Source: DUOA01 sp012839095 (lineage in GTDB: Bacteria > Bacillota > Clostridia > Caldicoprobacterales > DTU083). From it: DNA of 64,000 bases. Shown piece after piece: positions 8,880 to 18,230 of the stretch. Made by a program: the position numbers and the translations under genes. The stretch spans positions 286,278-350,277 of the forward strand of contig JBMNJE010000009.1 in the NCBI GenBank assembly GCA_050951505.1. Reading direction: 5' to 3'. Within the stretch, counting starts at the first letter, position 1. Each line of letters starts with the position of its first letter. The notes beneath the pieces are model-generated. The model made no database searches and was not told where the DNA came from. It saw nothing but the letters and a program-made list of their open reading frames with translations.

Positions 8880-8912
8880 AAAGGACATCCCCAAAGAACA
8901 AAGGAGAATAGT

Positions 8913-10022
8913 ATGTTTGGATTTGAACTGATAAAAGAAGATCCCAATTCGAAAGCCAGACTGGGAAGATTTCATACGCCCCACGGCAGCATTGACACAC
9001 CTGTGTTCATGCCGGTTGGAACCCAGGCAACAGTGAAGGCTGTTACGCCCGATAACCTGGAGAAAATACAGGCACAGATCATTCTTGCCAATACCTATCA
9101 CCTCTTCATCAGGCCAGGCCATAACCTGATCAGGGAAGCCGGAGGCCTGCATAAGTTTATGAACTGGCATCGCCCCATCTTAACCGACAGCGGAGGATTT
9201 CAGGTGTTCAGCCTTGCTGATCTTCGCAGCATCAGGGAAGAAGGGATTACCTTCCGATCCCATCTGGATGGTTCCGAACAATTCCTTTCCCCGGAAAAGG
9301 TTATGGAAATTGAAAATGCCCTTGGTGCTGATATCATAATGGCATTGGATGAATGCATTCCCTATCCGGCTGATTATGACTATACCAGGCGCTCTGTAGA
9401 AAGGACAACCCGATGGCTGAAGCGCTGCATTCAGGCTCATCGCAGGGATGATCAGGCCTTGTTCGGAATTATACAGGGTGGAATGTATGCTGATCTCCGT
9501 CAAAAGAGTGCAGAAGAGATTCTGTCCCATGATCTTCCCGGCTATGCCATAGGAGGACTCAGCGTTGGCGAACCAAAATCCCTTATGTATGAGATGCTGG
9601 ACTGTACAGTACCGCTCATGCCGAAAAACAAACCCAGATATCTGATGGGAGTCGGCTCACCGGACTGTCTGCTGGAGGGAGTATTGCGGGGTATAGACAT
9701 GTTCGATTGTGTTCTGCCTACGCGGATTGCAAGAAACGGAACCGTTCTTACCAGTCATGGCAAGGTAGTAGTCCGTAACGCTGCTTATGAAAGAGACTTT
9801 TCGCCGCTGGATCCGGAATGCGACTGTTATGCCTGCAAAAACTTCACCCGGGCCTATATCCGGCATCTAATAAAGGCAAATGAGATCCTGGCATCCATCC
9901 TGGCATCCATTCACAATCTTCGCTTTCTGATCCGCCTGATGGAGGATGTGCGAAAGGCCATACAGGAAGAACGCCTGTATGCCTACCGTGATGAATTTTT
10001 TAGTAAGTTTGGCTATGAATGA
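8913..10022 (+). CDS. tgt: Queuine/preQ1 tRNA-guanine transglycosylase
   Basis: Tgt swaps guanine-34 of GUN-anticodon tRNAs for preQ1; QueA then acts on the product. From the ATG at 8913 (AAAGGAG at ~8901-8906) the product is 369 residues. An earlier in-frame TTG lies inside the repeat cluster and has no ribosome binding site. Catalytic Asp residues lie in TDSGGFQVFSL and DCVLPTRIARNG. GIIQGG and GGLSVGEP are the substrate-binding motifs. The zinc ligands are in CDCYACKNF and the following His. The enzyme looks intact although queA is broken. Confidence 0.97.
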   Translation: MFGFELIKEDPNSKARLGRFHTPHGSIDTPVFMPVGTQATVKAVTPDNLEKIQAQIILANTYHLFIRPGHNLIREAGGLHKFMNWHRPILTDSGGFQVFSLADLRSIREEGITFRSHLDGSEQFLSPEKVMEIENALGADIIMALDECIPYPADYDYTRRSVERTTRWLKRCIQAHRRDDQALFGIIQGGMYADLRQKSAEEILSHDLPGYAIGGLSVGEPKSLMYEMLDCTVPLMPKNKPRYLMGVGSPDCLLEGVLRGIDMFDCVLPTRIARNGTVLTSHGKVVVRNAAYERDFSPLDPECDCYACKNFTRAYIRHLIKANEILASILASIHNLRFLIRLMEDVRKAIQEERLYAYRDEFFSKFGYE

Positions 10023-10101
10023 AAAGATTTCTATATTTCACCTTGAATAATTGGGACAAAGAGTTTAATATAATACTATATGCGAAAAAGGAGTGAATTG
10101 G

Positions 10102-10425
10102 ATGTTACTTGCAGCACAAACAGCGGCAGGTGCGGAAGGCGCAGGGGGCTTTGGTCTTATTATTGCTCAAATTGCACCCTTCCTGCTGATGATTGTTGTT
10201 ATGTATTTCTTGATTATCCGTCCCCAAAGAAAAAGGGATAAGGAAAACAAGGAGATGCTGGCCTCACTTAAAGTAGGCGACAATGTTACTACCATCGGCG
10301 GAGTCTGCGGCAAGATTGTTAATATCCGGGATGACGTTCTTACGTTAGAAGTAGGCAAGGACAAGGTGAAGCTGGTATTTGAAAGATGGGCTATCCGCGA
10401 TGTTGACAGGCCCATATCAGACTGA
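10102..10425 (+). CDS. yajC: Preprotein translocase accessory subunit YajC
   Basis: YajC is a small membrane protein associated with the SecDF part of the Sec translocase. The ~107-residue product has an Ala/Gly-rich start, one membrane helix (IIAQIAPFLLMIVVMYFLIIRPQ), and the family hallmark RPQRKRDKENKEMLASLKVGD followed by a beta-rich domain with TTIGGVCGKI. The ATG at 10102 lies 8 bases after AAAAAGGAG. A GTG at 10093 overlaps that site and is less likely. Downstream of tgt is the usual location. Confidence 0.94.
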   Translation: MLLAAQTAAGAEGAGGFGLIIAQIAPFLLMIVVMYFLIIRPQRKRDKENKEMLASLKVGDNVTTIGGVCGKIVNIRDDVLTLEVGKDKVKLVFERWAIRDVDRPISD

Positions 10426-10428
10426 ATT

Positions 10429-10463
10429 AAAAAGCTGTGTTTCCTGGGGAAACCGGCTTTTTT
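10429..10463 (+). terminator. Rho-independent terminator after yajC
   Basis: AAAAGC..GTTTCC and GGAAAC..GCTTTTTT form an imperfect hairpin ending in a T-run, four bases past the yajC stop. Confidence 0.75.
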
Positions 10464-10574
10464 GCATTGTGGAGTACAGGAGCCCCGTTTTGCATTAGAA
10501 TTCATTAGTATGTCATATAAGCGCCCTTAATTGCATATATTTGGAACAAGATGCATAAAGGGAGTTGGGAAAGG

Positions 10575-10985
10575 ATGAAAAAAAGGCGAAGGACAGCTGT
10601 AAAACAGGAAGAGAACTCTTTGCTGCAGGATGCGCTGCTCGTTTCCAAGGGATCTGTTTTTGCAGTTATTATTACTTTGTTTTTTATCATCCTGTTTGCA
10701 TTTATTATGCAATTGTCCAGCTTGTCGGAAACCATCATCAGGCCGGTCGTACAGGTGGTAAGAATTTTCAGCATAGCAGCAGGCGGTGCCTATGTAGCCA
10801 GACACACCACCAGTAAAGGATGGCTTAAAGGTGCTGTTACCGGAATCTGCTATGTTATTCTGGTATCTGTTATCGGTGTAATCTCAGGCGGACAGTTTGT
10901 ATTGGATCGGATCTTGCTTTCAGATACACTCATGGCTGTTGTTGTCGGCGCAGCAGGCGGTGCCATTGGCATAAATATCCGATAG
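10575..10985 (+). CDS. TIGR04086 family membrane protein
   Basis: This ~136-residue protein begins with a basic stretch (MKKRRR) and has about four hydrophobic segments: VFAVIITLFFIILFAFIMQL, a short IIRPVVQVVRIFSIAAGG, AVTGICYVILVSVIGVIS, and a final LMAVVVGAAGGAIGINI. This matches the clostridial TIGR04086 membrane proteins that lie between yajC and the SCIFF genes. No function is established. The ATG at 10575 is preferred over 10551 because GGAG at 10561-10564 is well spaced for it. Confidence 0.82.
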   Translation: MKKRRRTAVKQEENSLLQDALLVSKGSVFAVIITLFFIILFAFIMQLSSLSETIIRPVVQVVRIFSIAAGGAYVARHTTSKGWLKGAVTGICYVILVSVIGVISGGQFVLDRILLSDTLMAVVVGAAGGAIGINIR

Positions 10986-11093
10986 CTTCCCTCCCATGTG
11001 CACATACATCTCAAATATCTCCCCGGCCCTTTTCATATAAAGGTTTTTGTGCTATAATTAGTTGTAATTTGTTAAGGAGAGGGAGAGAACGGA

Positions 11094-11231
11094 ATGAAGC
11101 ATATCAAAACCCTGCATAAGGGCAACCTGAAGAAGAGCCTCACTCACGGCGGCTGTGGCGAATGTCAGGCTTCCTGTCAATCGGCCTGCAAGACATCCTG
11201 CACTGTCGGCAATCAGAGCTGCCAGAAATAA
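11094..11231 (+). CDS. scfA: SCIFF (six-cysteine) ranthipeptide precursor ScfA
   Basis: This 45-residue peptide is the substrate of the radical SAM enzyme encoded next door. It starts MKHIKTLHKGNLKKSL and ends in a core with six cysteines at residues 21, 24, 28, 32, 36 and 43. In this family (SCIFF, six cysteines in forty-five residues) the maturase makes sulfur-to-carbon thioether crosslinks. A TATAAT at 11053-11058 (weak -35 TTTTCA at 11030) and GGAGAGGGAGAG before the ATG support expression. It is nearly universal in Clostridia, and its role is still debated. Confidence 0.96.
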   Translation: MKHIKTLHKGNLKKSLTHGGCGECQASCQSACKTSCTVGNQSCQK

Positions 11232-11259
11232 TCCTGTATCTACATACAAATAGGACTGA

Positions 11260-11325
11260 TAGCAGTAGCTCAGCTACTGCTATATTTATTCGGGCTGACA
11301 GGCTCACGACTGCATCCTGTCAGCC
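11260..11325 (+). terminator. Two tandem hairpins between scfA and scfB
   Basis: Hairpin 1 is TAGCAGTAGCT (11260-11270) with AGCTACTGCTA (11272-11282), followed by TATTTATT. Hairpin 2 is GGCTGACAGG (11293-11302) with CCTGTCAGCC (11316-11325), both perfect. They could stop most transcripts after the small precursor gene, or protect its 3' end, so that precursor RNA exceeds maturase RNA. Confidence 0.72.
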
Positions 11326-11384
11326 GGCTGCTCTGAACCCATGCAAACAGGGCAGCATATTCCATTTAGGAAGGAAAAAGTATA

Positions 11385-12743
11385 ATGATACATAAATTCA
11401 AGGTGAATGATGTTCGCCTGGTTCTTGATGTTAACAGCGGTGCTGTTCATATAATCGATGAGTTAATCTGGGATTTGCTGGACTTAGGCCCGGATTTTAT
11501 AGAAAACACAATACAAAAAGAGCTGGGCAGCAAATACTCAGCTGAAGATTTGAGGGAAGGCCTGTCAGAAATCAGGGAACTGATTGAGGCAGACATGCTC
11601 TATACCTCCTGGGATGCTGATGACATTCCTGAAATGATGGGTGAGCCCGTAATCAAGGCCATGTGTCTTCATGCAGCGCATGACTGCAATCTCAGATGCA
11701 GCTACTGCTTTGCCTCTACCGGAGATTTCAGGGGCGAAAGAGGTCTGCTGGAGCTGGAAACCGGAAAAAGGGCTCTGGAATTTTTGGTACAGCACTCCGG
11801 CCATCGCAGAAATTTAGAGGTGGATTTTTTTGGCGGGGAGCCGCTGATGAATTTTGATGTTGTGAAACAGTTGGTCCACTATGGCCGGGAGCTGGAAAAG
11901 CAGAATAATAAGAAATTCCGCTTCACTATTACCACCAACGGATTGCTGCTAAGTGATGAGATACTGGAGTTTATCAACAGGGAATTTGTGAATGTGGTCA
12001 TCAGCATCGACGGCCGCCCGGAGATACATGACCTTTTGCGTAAAACCCGGACCGGCACGGGCAGCTATGCCCATATTCTTCCCAAGGCAGTTAAGCTGGC
12101 CGAATCCCGCAATCAGAAGGATTATTATGTAAGAGGAACCTTTACGAAATACAATAAGGATTTTGATAAGGATGTGCTGCATCTGGCAGATCTGGGCTTT
12201 CAGCAGATATCCATTGAGCCGGTTGTTGCCCCTGAAGAGGAAGACTATCATCTGTCGAAAGAGGATCTTCCTGAAATTTATGCAGCCTATGAACGTCTCA
12301 TGAAAGTATACCTGGAACGCAGAAACCGGGGACAGGGCTTCAACTTCTTCCATTTCATGGCAGACCTGGAGCAGGGTCCTTGCGCTGCAAAGCGGGCAAC
12401 AGGCTGCGGAGCAGGTAATGAGTATGTTGCCGTTACGCCTTCTGGGGACATTTATCCCTGTCATCAATTTGCAGGAGAAGAAGCCTTTCATATGGGCAAT
12501 GTTCTGGAAGGTACATTTAACAGGGAATTACAGCAGGTATTCCGGAATTCCAATGTCTTTACAAAAGAAAAATGTTCAGCCTGCTGGGCTAAGTTCTATT
12601 GCAGCGGAGGATGTGCCGCCAATGCACAGCACTTCTCAGGAAATATATATGAGCCCTATGAGCTGGGTTGTGAAATGGAAAAGAAAAGGCTGGAATGCGC
12701 CCTTGCGCTGAAGGCGCTGGAATATCTTTCTGAAGATGAATGA
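11385..12743 (+). CDS. scfB: SCIFF maturase, radical SAM/SPASM enzyme ScfB
   Basis: ScfB installs thioether links in the ScfA peptide using radical SAM chemistry. The 452-residue protein has an N-terminal RiPP-recognition-like region (about 1-85). The radical SAM cluster motif CNLRCSYC follows near residue 100, then FFGGEP and the TTNGLLL strand. The C-terminal SPASM domain has cysteines in CAAKRATGCGAGN, IYPCHQF, and CSACWAKFYCSGGCAANA with a last Cys in YELGCE, enough for two auxiliary 4Fe-4S clusters. The ATG at 11385 follows AGGAAGG. It lies 150 bases after its substrate gene. Confidence 0.96.
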   Translation: MIHKFKVNDVRLVLDVNSGAVHIIDELIWDLLDLGPDFIENTIQKELGSKYSAEDLREGLSEIRELIEADMLYTSWDADDIPEMMGEPVIKAMCLHAAHDCNLRCSYCFASTGDFRGERGLLELETGKRALEFLVQHSGHRRNLEVDFFGGEPLMNFDVVKQLVHYGRELEKQNNKKFRFTITTNGLLLSDEILEFINREFVNVVISIDGRPEIHDLLRKTRTGTGSYAHILPKAVKLAESRNQKDYYVRGTFTKYNKDFDKDVLHLADLGFQQISIEPVVAPEEEDYHLSKEDLPEIYAAYERLMKVYLERRNRGQGFNFFHFMADLEQGPCAAKRATGCGAGNEYVAVTPSGDIYPCHQFAGEEAFHMGNVLEGTFNRELQQVFRNSNVFTKEKCSACWAKFYCSGGCAANAQHFSGNIYEPYELGCEMEKKRLECALALKALEYLSEDE

Positions 12744-12788
12744 CAGATTAACAGAAACTATTGGTTGTTTGTTCAAGTGAGGGGTTTT

Positions 12789-15317
12789 ATGTCAATCTAC
12801 CAGATGAGAACACCGCTGAAGGAGAATGCGGAAACCACTGCCATGCTGCTGCAGTTCGGGCTGGGCATCAGCGAGGTAACTGCCGGTCTCTTAGTGAACA
12901 GAGGAATAACCGAGCTGGAGCAGGCTAAATCCTTTTTAAACCCATCCCTGGATCAGCTGCACGATCCCTTCCTGCTGAGCGGTATGGAAAAAGCTGAAAA
13001 GCGGATCAGGCAGGCAGTAAACACAGGTGAGAGGATCACTATTTACGGAGATTATGATGCAGACGGTATCACTTCTTCATCCCTTTTATCCCTTTACCTG
13101 AAATCACAAGGTGCCATTGTTGATGTATATATACCCAGCCGTCAGGAGGAGGGGTACGGTCTTCACATGGAAGCACTGCAAAAAATCCGCGATCAGGGAA
13201 CCGGACTGGTAATCACTGTTGACTGTGGAATCTCCGCCCTGGAAGAGGCAGGGGAATTCCAGCAGTGGATGGATATTATTATTACCGATCATCATAACCC
13301 GGGACCGGAACTGCCTGCTGCCTATGCCGTTGTTAATCCCAAAATAATCGGACAGGCCTATCCCTTTAAGGAACTGGCCGGGGTAGGGGTGGCTGCCAAG
13401 CTGGTGCAGGCATTGGCCGGGGTGGAAGGCCTGTTGCCTTATCTGGATCTGATCGCTGTCGGCACCATTGCTGATATTGTCCCGTTAACAGATGAAAATA
13501 GGGTATTTGCAGCCCTTGGCATACAACAGATCAATGAGAGTCCCCGCCCAGGCATCGAAGCTTTGCTGCAAGCCCTGAACATGCAGGGGAAAGACGTGGA
13601 TGCGGGCAGGATTTCCTATTCCATCGGCCCCTGCCTTAACGCTCCCGGCCGCATGACCACCTTTCATGCGGGCTATGAGCTGCTGACTGCAGATAATCTG
13701 CATACGGCTCAGCCCCTGGCTGTTGAGCTGGTTGAACAGAATCAGCTGAGAAAGGAAGCGGAATGCAGGACATTGGAATCGGCCGGGGAAATGCTGCTTA
13801 AGCAAGTGGATCTGGCATATGACCGTGTAATTGTGGTTGCCGGAGAAGGATGGCATCCCGGTGTCATAGGCATCGTAGCTTCCAGGTTGACCGAGCAGTA
13901 TAACCGCCCGTCCATTGTACTGTCAACAGAAGGTGATCAGGCGGTTGGTTCTGCCCGGAGTATCAGCGGTTATCACCTGTATGACGCTCTTGCTGCCTGC
14001 AGTGAACTTCTCATTCGGTTTGGCGGCCACGAAATGGCGGCAGGTCTTTCTATTAGAACAGAGGATATAGATGAGTTTAGAAAATGTATCTGCGCCCATG
14101 CAGCTGAGACCCTGGATGAGGCAGCCCTGATACCCCGCTATTTTCATGACGGGCAGCTCAGGCACGAGCAAATAACTCCCGGCCTTCTGAATGAAATCGA
14201 TAAGCTGGCTCCCTTTGGCTGCGGTAATCCTGCTCCCAGGTTTTACCTGCCTTCTGCCCTTGTGGAAAACAGCAGGCTGATAGGAAAGGATTTAAGCCAC
14301 TTAAAGCTGGTTCTCTCCCTGGGACAACGTTCCTGGGATGCCGTTGGCTTTGGGATGGCGGAAACAGGGAAGGATATACAGCAGGGTTCTCATGTCAGCC
14401 TCCTGACCTCACTGAAACGAAATGAATGGATGGGCATAAGCAGTACACAGCTTCAGATATACAGCATGGAACGAGCTTATCGGGGGATTATGGATGTGGA
14501 AGAGCTGCTCTCTTCCTTCCACTTCAAATTTTTTGATGTTTTTTTCCGGCATTTTATGTATAATGATAATGATGCTTTTCTGACAGCAGTTCAAAGGGGT
14601 TTGGGGGCTAATGACGGACAAGCCTTACCGGTACTGAGTTTGGATGAAACGATATCGCTTCTCCAAGACTCCATGGTGGGCACAGCAGTTTTTGTCAGCA
14701 CCCTGGAAATTGCTGATATCTTGTTGAAAAGGCTGATGAAGGCGGATCTGCTGGATAAGATCCCTGTACACTACCATCATCCCAATTCAGGCAGCGGCCC
14801 GGGACGAAATACTGTTATTCTCATCCCCGACTGCCTGGAGTTACCGGACAGGTACTATCATACCTTAATTATTCCGAAGGCGGAAGAAGGTTTCCACAGA
14901 GCCTGGAGGGAACGGTCAGCCTGGCAGAAGCAGAGAAAATACTGCCATTTACTTGCAGATCATATGGCAGAAAATAGAGGTATAAGAAGTGAAGATTACA
15001 CTTTAACCAGAGATCAAATGGGTGTTCTGTACAAGTGGCTGCGCAGAATCGTACCGGGACGCAACATATGGACGGACAGCAGGAATTTGCTGAGGGATGC
15101 CATAGAGGGAAGCGGTATTCAGTGGAATGGGTTTCAACTGTGTCTGGCTCTGGAGATATTCAGGGAATTGAATTTTATCACAGTGAAATCTGAAAACCAG
15201 TGTATTTGGATACAATGCAACAGGAGCCCGGAAAACCGTCAATTGGATGAAAGCCGGCTGGTTAACTTTCACAGGAAGTGGCTGGCCTGTCATGGTATAA
15301 GCGATAATATGCGGTAA
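12789..15317 (+). CDS. recJ: Single-stranded-DNA-specific exonuclease RecJ
   Basis: RecJ degrades single-stranded DNA 5' to 3' in recombination and mismatch repair. The product is ~842 residues from the ATG at 12789, with GAGGGG just upstream. Motifs of the DHH phosphoesterase family are clear: YGDYDADGITSS, DCGISA, TDHHNPG, and FGGHEMAAGLS in the DHHA1 part (~residue 410). An OB-type domain and a long C-terminal extension (from ~residue 560) follow, as in other Firmicutes RecJ. Two shorter reading frames in other phases are shadows. It is followed closely by apt. Confidence 0.95.
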   Translation: MSIYQMRTPLKENAETTAMLLQFGLGISEVTAGLLVNRGITELEQAKSFLNPSLDQLHDPFLLSGMEKAEKRIRQAVNTGERITIYGDYDADGITSSSLLSLYLKSQGAIVDVYIPSRQEEGYGLHMEALQKIRDQGTGLVITVDCGISALEEAGEFQQWMDIIITDHHNPGPELPAAYAVVNPKIIGQAYPFKELAGVGVAAKLVQALAGVEGLLPYLDLIAVGTIADIVPLTDENRVFAALGIQQINESPRPGIEALLQALNMQGKDVDAGRISYSIGPCLNAPGRMTTFHAGYELLTADNLHTAQPLAVELVEQNQLRKEAECRTLESAGEMLLKQVDLAYDRVIVVAGEGWHPGVIGIVASRLTEQYNRPSIVLSTEGDQAVGSARSISGYHLYDALAACSELLIRFGGHEMAAGLSIRTEDIDEFRKCICAHAAETLDEAALIPRYFHDGQLRHEQITPGLLNEIDKLAPFGCGNPAPRFYLPSALVENSRLIGKDLSHLKLVLSLGQRSWDAVGFGMAETGKDIQQGSHVSLLTSLKRNEWMGISSTQLQIYSMERAYRGIMDVEELLSSFHFKFFDVFFRHFMYNDNDAFLTAVQRGLGANDGQALPVLSLDETISLLQDSMVGTAVFVSTLEIADILLKRLMKADLLDKIPVHYHHPNSGSGPGRNTVILIPDCLELPDRYYHTLIIPKAEEGFHRAWRERSAWQKQRKYCHLLADHMAENRGIRSEDYTLTRDQMGVLYKWLRRIVPGRNIWTDSRNLLRDAIEGSGIQWNGFQLCLALEIFRELNFITVKSENQCIWIQCNRSPENRQLDESRLVNFHRKWLACHGISDNMR

Positions 15318-15337
15318 ACGCATAAGGAGGAAGCAGT

Positions 15338-15856
15338 ATGGATTTAATCGAAACAATCAGAGTAGTCGAGGATTTTCCCAAGGCAGGTATTTCCTTCAAG
15401 GATATTACAACCCTGCTGAAGAACAAGGATGCCTACAAGTACACCATAGACAGCATGGTGGAGTTTTGCAGGCAGATTAAAGCTGATGTCGTGGTTGGAC
15501 CGGAAGCCCGCGGATTTGTGCTGGGCGCCCCTGTGGCATACGGCCTTGGGGTAGGTTTTGTTCTAGTGCGCAAACCAGGGAAGCTGCCTGCTGAAACTGT
15601 GCGTTATGAGTATGACCTGGAGTATGGAAAGGATGTACTGGAAATTCACAGGGATGCCATACTGCCCGGTCAAAGAGTGGTTATTGTGGACGATCTTCTG
15701 GCCACAGGCGGAACCGCCCTGGCTGCCACAAAGCTGGTGGAAAAGCTGGGAGGGCAGGTTGTCGGGCTTTTATTCTGCATGGAGCTTGCTTACCTGAACG
15801 GCCGCAAGAATCTTGAGGGATACCTTGTTCACTCGCTCATCCAATATGATAACTGA
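15338..15856 (+). CDS. apt: Adenine phosphoribosyltransferase
   Basis: Apt salvages adenine to AMP using PRPP. The 172-residue length is standard. It begins with the typical FPKAGISFKDITTLL and contains VGPEARGFVLGAPVAYGLG, the FVLVRKPGKLP loop, and the PRPP-binding VVIVDDLLATGGTA (about residues 110-123). AAGGAGG precedes the ATG. The order recJ-apt-relA is common in Firmicutes and links nucleotide salvage with (p)ppGpp metabolism. Confidence 0.97.
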   Translation: MDLIETIRVVEDFPKAGISFKDITTLLKNKDAYKYTIDSMVEFCRQIKADVVVGPEARGFVLGAPVAYGLGVGFVLVRKPGKLPAETVRYEYDLEYGKDVLEIHRDAILPGQRVVIVDDLLATGGTALAATKLVEKLGGQVVGLLFCMELAYLNGRKNLEGYLVHSLIQYDN

Positions 15857-16011
15857 GCAATGTCACGCATTAAATATTAAGATTGTAAATATGCATCTAT
15901 ACCGGATATCCAGACTTTTTAAGACATCAAAACCTGGGTATATGGTTTATATAGCTATATAAAAGACAAGGATGAATATAAAAGTATTGCCATAGAAAGG
16001 AGGAGATGAAT

Positions 16012-18174
16012 GTGCTGGAAGAACTTAGAGAGAAACTAACGAAAGCATTTGGCGAAGAGGCAGTTGAAAAAGTAAAGAAGGCATATAAATTCGCTGAGAA
16101 TGCGCATGCCGGTCAGAAAAGATCCTCCGGCGAGCCGTACAGCATTCATCCCCTTGCTGTGGCAAATATTCTGACTGATCTCGGAATGGATGTTGATACC
16201 ATTATTGCAGGCCTTCTTCATGACACCATTGAAGATACAGGCGTTACCAGGGAAGAGCTGGCTGAGCTGTTTGGCGAAGATGTAGCTGAAATGGTAGACG
16301 GAGTCACCAAGCTGAGCCGCTTGTCTTACAAATCCAAGGAAGAGCAGCAGGTGGAGAATCTGCGGAAAATGTTTCTGGCCATGGCAAAGGACATCCGGGT
16401 TATTATCATCAAATTATCGGACAGGCTCCATAATCTGAGAACCCTTGAATACGTGGATGAGGAAAAACAGCGGGAAAAGGCCTACGAAACATTGGAAATC
16501 TACGCTCCCCTTGCTCACAGGCTGGGAATCTTCAAGATAAAATGGGAACTTGAAGACATATCACTGAGGTTCATCGATCCCAAGGGCTATTACGATCTGG
16601 TGGAAAAGATTGCCCGAAAACGCAGGGAACGGGAAGCATTTATACAGGAAGTTATAGGTACCCTGAAGGGAAGGCTGGATGAGCTTTCCATTGAACATGA
16701 AATAGAAGGACGCCCCAAGAACTTTTACAGCATTTATAAGAAGATGTATATGCAGCATAAGGATTTTGAGCAGATTTATGATCTGCTTGCCATCCGGGTG
16801 TTGGTCAACACGGTAAAGGACTGCTATGGTGTCCTTGGAACGGCTCATACTCTATGGAAACCCATTCCAGGCAGGTTTAAGGATTATATTGCAGTGCCCA
16901 AACCCAATATGTATCAATCCCTGCATACAACGGTCATAGGTCCTGAGGGAATACCCTTTGAAATTCAGATTCGGACCTGGGAGATGCACCGTACTGCGGA
17001 ATATGGTATTGCCGCTCATTGGAAGTACAAGGAGGGACGGAGAACCTCCTATGATATGGACAAAAAATTGGCCTGGCTGCGCCAGCTCCTTGAATGGCAG
17101 AACGACTCCAGGGATGCCAGAGAGTTCATGGAAACCCTTAAGATTGATCTTTTTACAGATGAGGTGTTTGTTTTTACCCCCAAGGGAGATGTAATTGATC
17201 TGCCCAAAGGTGCCACCCCCCTGGATTTTGCCTATACCATACATAGTGCTGTCGGCAATCGATGCATTGGAGCCAAAGCCAACGGCAAGATTGTACCTTT
17301 GGATTATCAGCTGCAAACCGGCGATATTGTAGAGATATTAACTACCCAGTCCAGCAGCCACGGACCCAGCAGGGACTGGCTGAAGGTTGTCAAAACCAAT
17401 CAGGCCAGAAACAAAATAAGGCAATGGTTCAAGAAGGAAAGACGGGAAGAGAACATTGAAAAGGGCAGGGAAATGCTGGATCGGGAAGCCAAACGCCAGG
17501 GCTATACCTTGTCTCAATTAGTCCGGAATGAATGGGTGGAAGGCATATTCAAGAAATATGGCTTTACCTCCCTTGAAGATTTATATTCTGCTCTGGGTTA
17601 CGGAGGCATTACCACCGGTGCCGTAATATCCCGCCTGGTGGATGAATACCGGAAGGCCAATGAACAGGAAACAGTGCCGGAGAGCATTGTCAGGGAGCCG
17701 AAGCCTGAACGGCCCCGAAGCACGGCGGACAATGGCATAAAGGTGAAGGATATAGATAATGTCATGGTTCGTTTTGCTAAATGCTGCAATCCGGTACCGG
17801 GCGATCCGGTTATCGGTTATATCACAAGGGGCCGGGGAGTATCCGTCCACAGAGCGGATTGCGTTAACCTGGCAGAAGGTTTTGTGGACAGCAATCGATT
17901 GATAGAGGTCAGCTGGGTGGGTGAGCACAAAGCTTCCTACAACGCAGAAATCCAGATAGTGGCAAGGGACAGACAGGCCATACTGGCAGACCTGACCAAC
18001 GCAATCGCGGATCTAAAAATCAATGTTACCGCCATAAACGCCAGGACTGCCAAAAACAAGCTGGCTGTCATCAACATGAGCATGGATATTCATGACACTA
18101 AGCAGCTGGAAAAGGTTATGAAATCCTTAAGGCGTTTACCTGATATAGTTGATGTATATCGTGTAAACGCTTAG
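16012..18174 (+). CDS. relA: Bifunctional (p)ppGpp synthetase/hydrolase (Rel)
   Basis: Rel makes and degrades the stringent alarmone (p)ppGpp. The ~720-residue protein has all four domains: an HD hydrolase (HPLAVANIL, GLLHDTIEDTG, SDRLHNLRTL, residues ~45-150), a synthetase (GRPKNFYSIYKKM, YQSLHTTVIG, ~235-350), TGS (DVIDLPKGATPLDFAY, ~390-450) and a C-terminal ACT (~650-720). The HD motif is intact, so hydrolysis is likely. GTG at 16012 is 8 bases after AGGAGG (15998-16003). An ATG at 16006 is possible but too close. Confidence 0.97.
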   Translation: MLEELREKLTKAFGEEAVEKVKKAYKFAENAHAGQKRSSGEPYSIHPLAVANILTDLGMDVDTIIAGLLHDTIEDTGVTREELAELFGEDVAEMVDGVTKLSRLSYKSKEEQQVENLRKMFLAMAKDIRVIIIKLSDRLHNLRTLEYVDEEKQREKAYETLEIYAPLAHRLGIFKIKWELEDISLRFIDPKGYYDLVEKIARKRREREAFIQEVIGTLKGRLDELSIEHEIEGRPKNFYSIYKKMYMQHKDFEQIYDLLAIRVLVNTVKDCYGVLGTAHTLWKPIPGRFKDYIAVPKPNMYQSLHTTVIGPEGIPFEIQIRTWEMHRTAEYGIAAHWKYKEGRRTSYDMDKKLAWLRQLLEWQNDSRDAREFMETLKIDLFTDEVFVFTPKGDVIDLPKGATPLDFAYTIHSAVGNRCIGAKANGKIVPLDYQLQTGDIVEILTTQSSSHGPSRDWLKVVKTNQARNKIRQWFKKERREENIEKGREMLDREAKRQGYTLSQLVRNEWVEGIFKKYGFTSLEDLYSALGYGGITTGAVISRLVDEYRKANEQETVPESIVREPKPERPRSTADNGIKVKDIDNVMVRFAKCCNPVPGDPVIGYITRGRGVSVHRADCVNLAEGFVDSNRLIEVSWVGEHKASYNAEIQIVARDRQAILADLTNAIADLKINVTAINARTAKNKLAVINMSMDIHDTKQLEKVMKSLRRLPDIVDVYRVNA

Positions 18175-18230
18175 GCGGTTCGAACTTATTGATTGTACGG
18201 AGTTACAGGACAAAGATTGGAGAGAATGAT

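Noticed and set aside
8865..8912. Upstream in-frame TTG start for tgt
   Set aside because: It lies inside the REP-like repeat and lacks a ribosome binding site; ATG 8913 has AAAGGAG and gives the normal family start.
9886..9909. 12-base tandem duplication in tgt
   Set aside because: The encoded EILASILASIHNL has the same length as the family consensus, so it is chance codon similarity.
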